Assembly (NCBI RefSeq): GCF_900101465.1 | Contig: NZ_FMZM01000001.1 | Span: 62,001-126,000 of the forward strand | Direction: 5' to 3' | Length of the DNA stretch: 64,000 nucleotides | Source of the DNA: Nocardioides lianchengensis | Lineage (GTDB): Bacteria > Actinomycetota > Actinomycetes > Propionibacteriales > Nocardioidaceae | Shown: positions 63,954-64,000 of the stretch, one piece after another | Layout: each line of letters starts with the position of its first letter | How positions within the stretch are numbered: position 1 is the stretch's first letter | Position numbers and translations under genes: made by a program | The notes under the pieces: generated by a model | The model's input: only the letters and a program-made list of their open reading frames with translations | The model's database searches: none | What the model was told of the DNA's origin: nothing

Positions 63954-64000
63954 ATGGCGATCTCGCTGAAGAACAACAAGCACACCGCGTCGCGCGTGCG
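63954..64000 (+). CDS. rplR: 50S ribosomal protein L18, 3' end outside window
   Basis: Only the first 15 full codons are present (MAISLKNNKHTASRV), one base after the rplF stop. The sequence and the spc operon order identify it as L18, a 5S rRNA-binding protein. Confidence 0.88.
   Translation, partial: MAISLKNNKHTASRV

Overview
This is a chromosomal window from a high-GC actinomycete. Codon thirds are almost always G or C, GTG starts are common, and there is a type Z zinc-ribbon S14. Other markers are an actinobacterial XPB helicase with its partner, SigE-family ECF sigma factors, KstR-type operator sequences, DUF3027 and DUF2530 genes, and TANNNT -10 boxes directly in front of start codons. 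The content fits Nocardioides or a close relative (Propionibacteriales). That is an inference from gene content; there is no 16S gene here.

Layout. 1-6.4 kb: end of a CutC-like gene, DUF4031, a purine-type amidohydrolase with an HD-domain protein, a ketosteroid-isomerase-like protein behind a KstR-like site, two related beta-domain proteins (one secreted, one not) and an MpaB-family oxygenase. 6.4-9.7 kb: RtcB RNA ligase and three tandem secreted paralogues of unknown function. 9.7-14.7 kb: XPB helicase, a helicase-associated partner, a CGNR zinc-finger regulator and a proline-rich membrane protein. 14.7-18.1 kb: PP2C phosphatase, FHA protein and RDD/FHA membrane protein, overlapping or closely spaced. 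18.2-26.8 kb: SRPBCC protein, RibD-like reductase, acyl-CoA synthetase, SigE-type sigma factor with a membrane-anchored propeller-like partner, a subtilase, a HAD-LarE fusion and a cold-shock protein. 26.8-32.7 kb: conserved actinobacterial block of MFS, DUF3027, DUF2530, NCS2 permease and MarR with MFS. From memory, much of 10-31 kb resembles the M. tuberculosis Rv0861c-Rv0880 neighbourhood.

32.6-37.2 kb is the str operon (rpsL-rpsG-fusA-tuf), with a promoter inside the preceding gene, a long leader and a strong terminator after tuf. 37.2-46.9 kb holds an aminotransferase, trmB, a single-chain dihydroxyacetone kinase, a second subtilase, an MFS-sigma-propeller operon, a VOC protein, a small membrane protein and an AraC regulator. 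46.9-53.9 kb is the MoxR-DUF58-DUF4129-DUF4350 cluster with RDD and SpoIIM-like membrane proteins. 54-55.6 kb is a two-gene unit (AhpD-like, DapB-like) overlapping a KstR-like site. 56 kb to the end is the S10 operon followed by the spc operon as far as rplR, which runs off the window, preceded by a 413-base structured leader.

No tRNA, rRNA, CRISPR array, transposase or phage gene was seen. The least explained items are the HAD-LarE fusion with three cysteines, the secreted triplet behind a perfect 16-bp palindrome, two related GCCGAGTC palindromes, a 73-bp inverted-repeat element that supplies a stop codon, the three KstR-like sites, and a leader element shared by the str and S10 operons.
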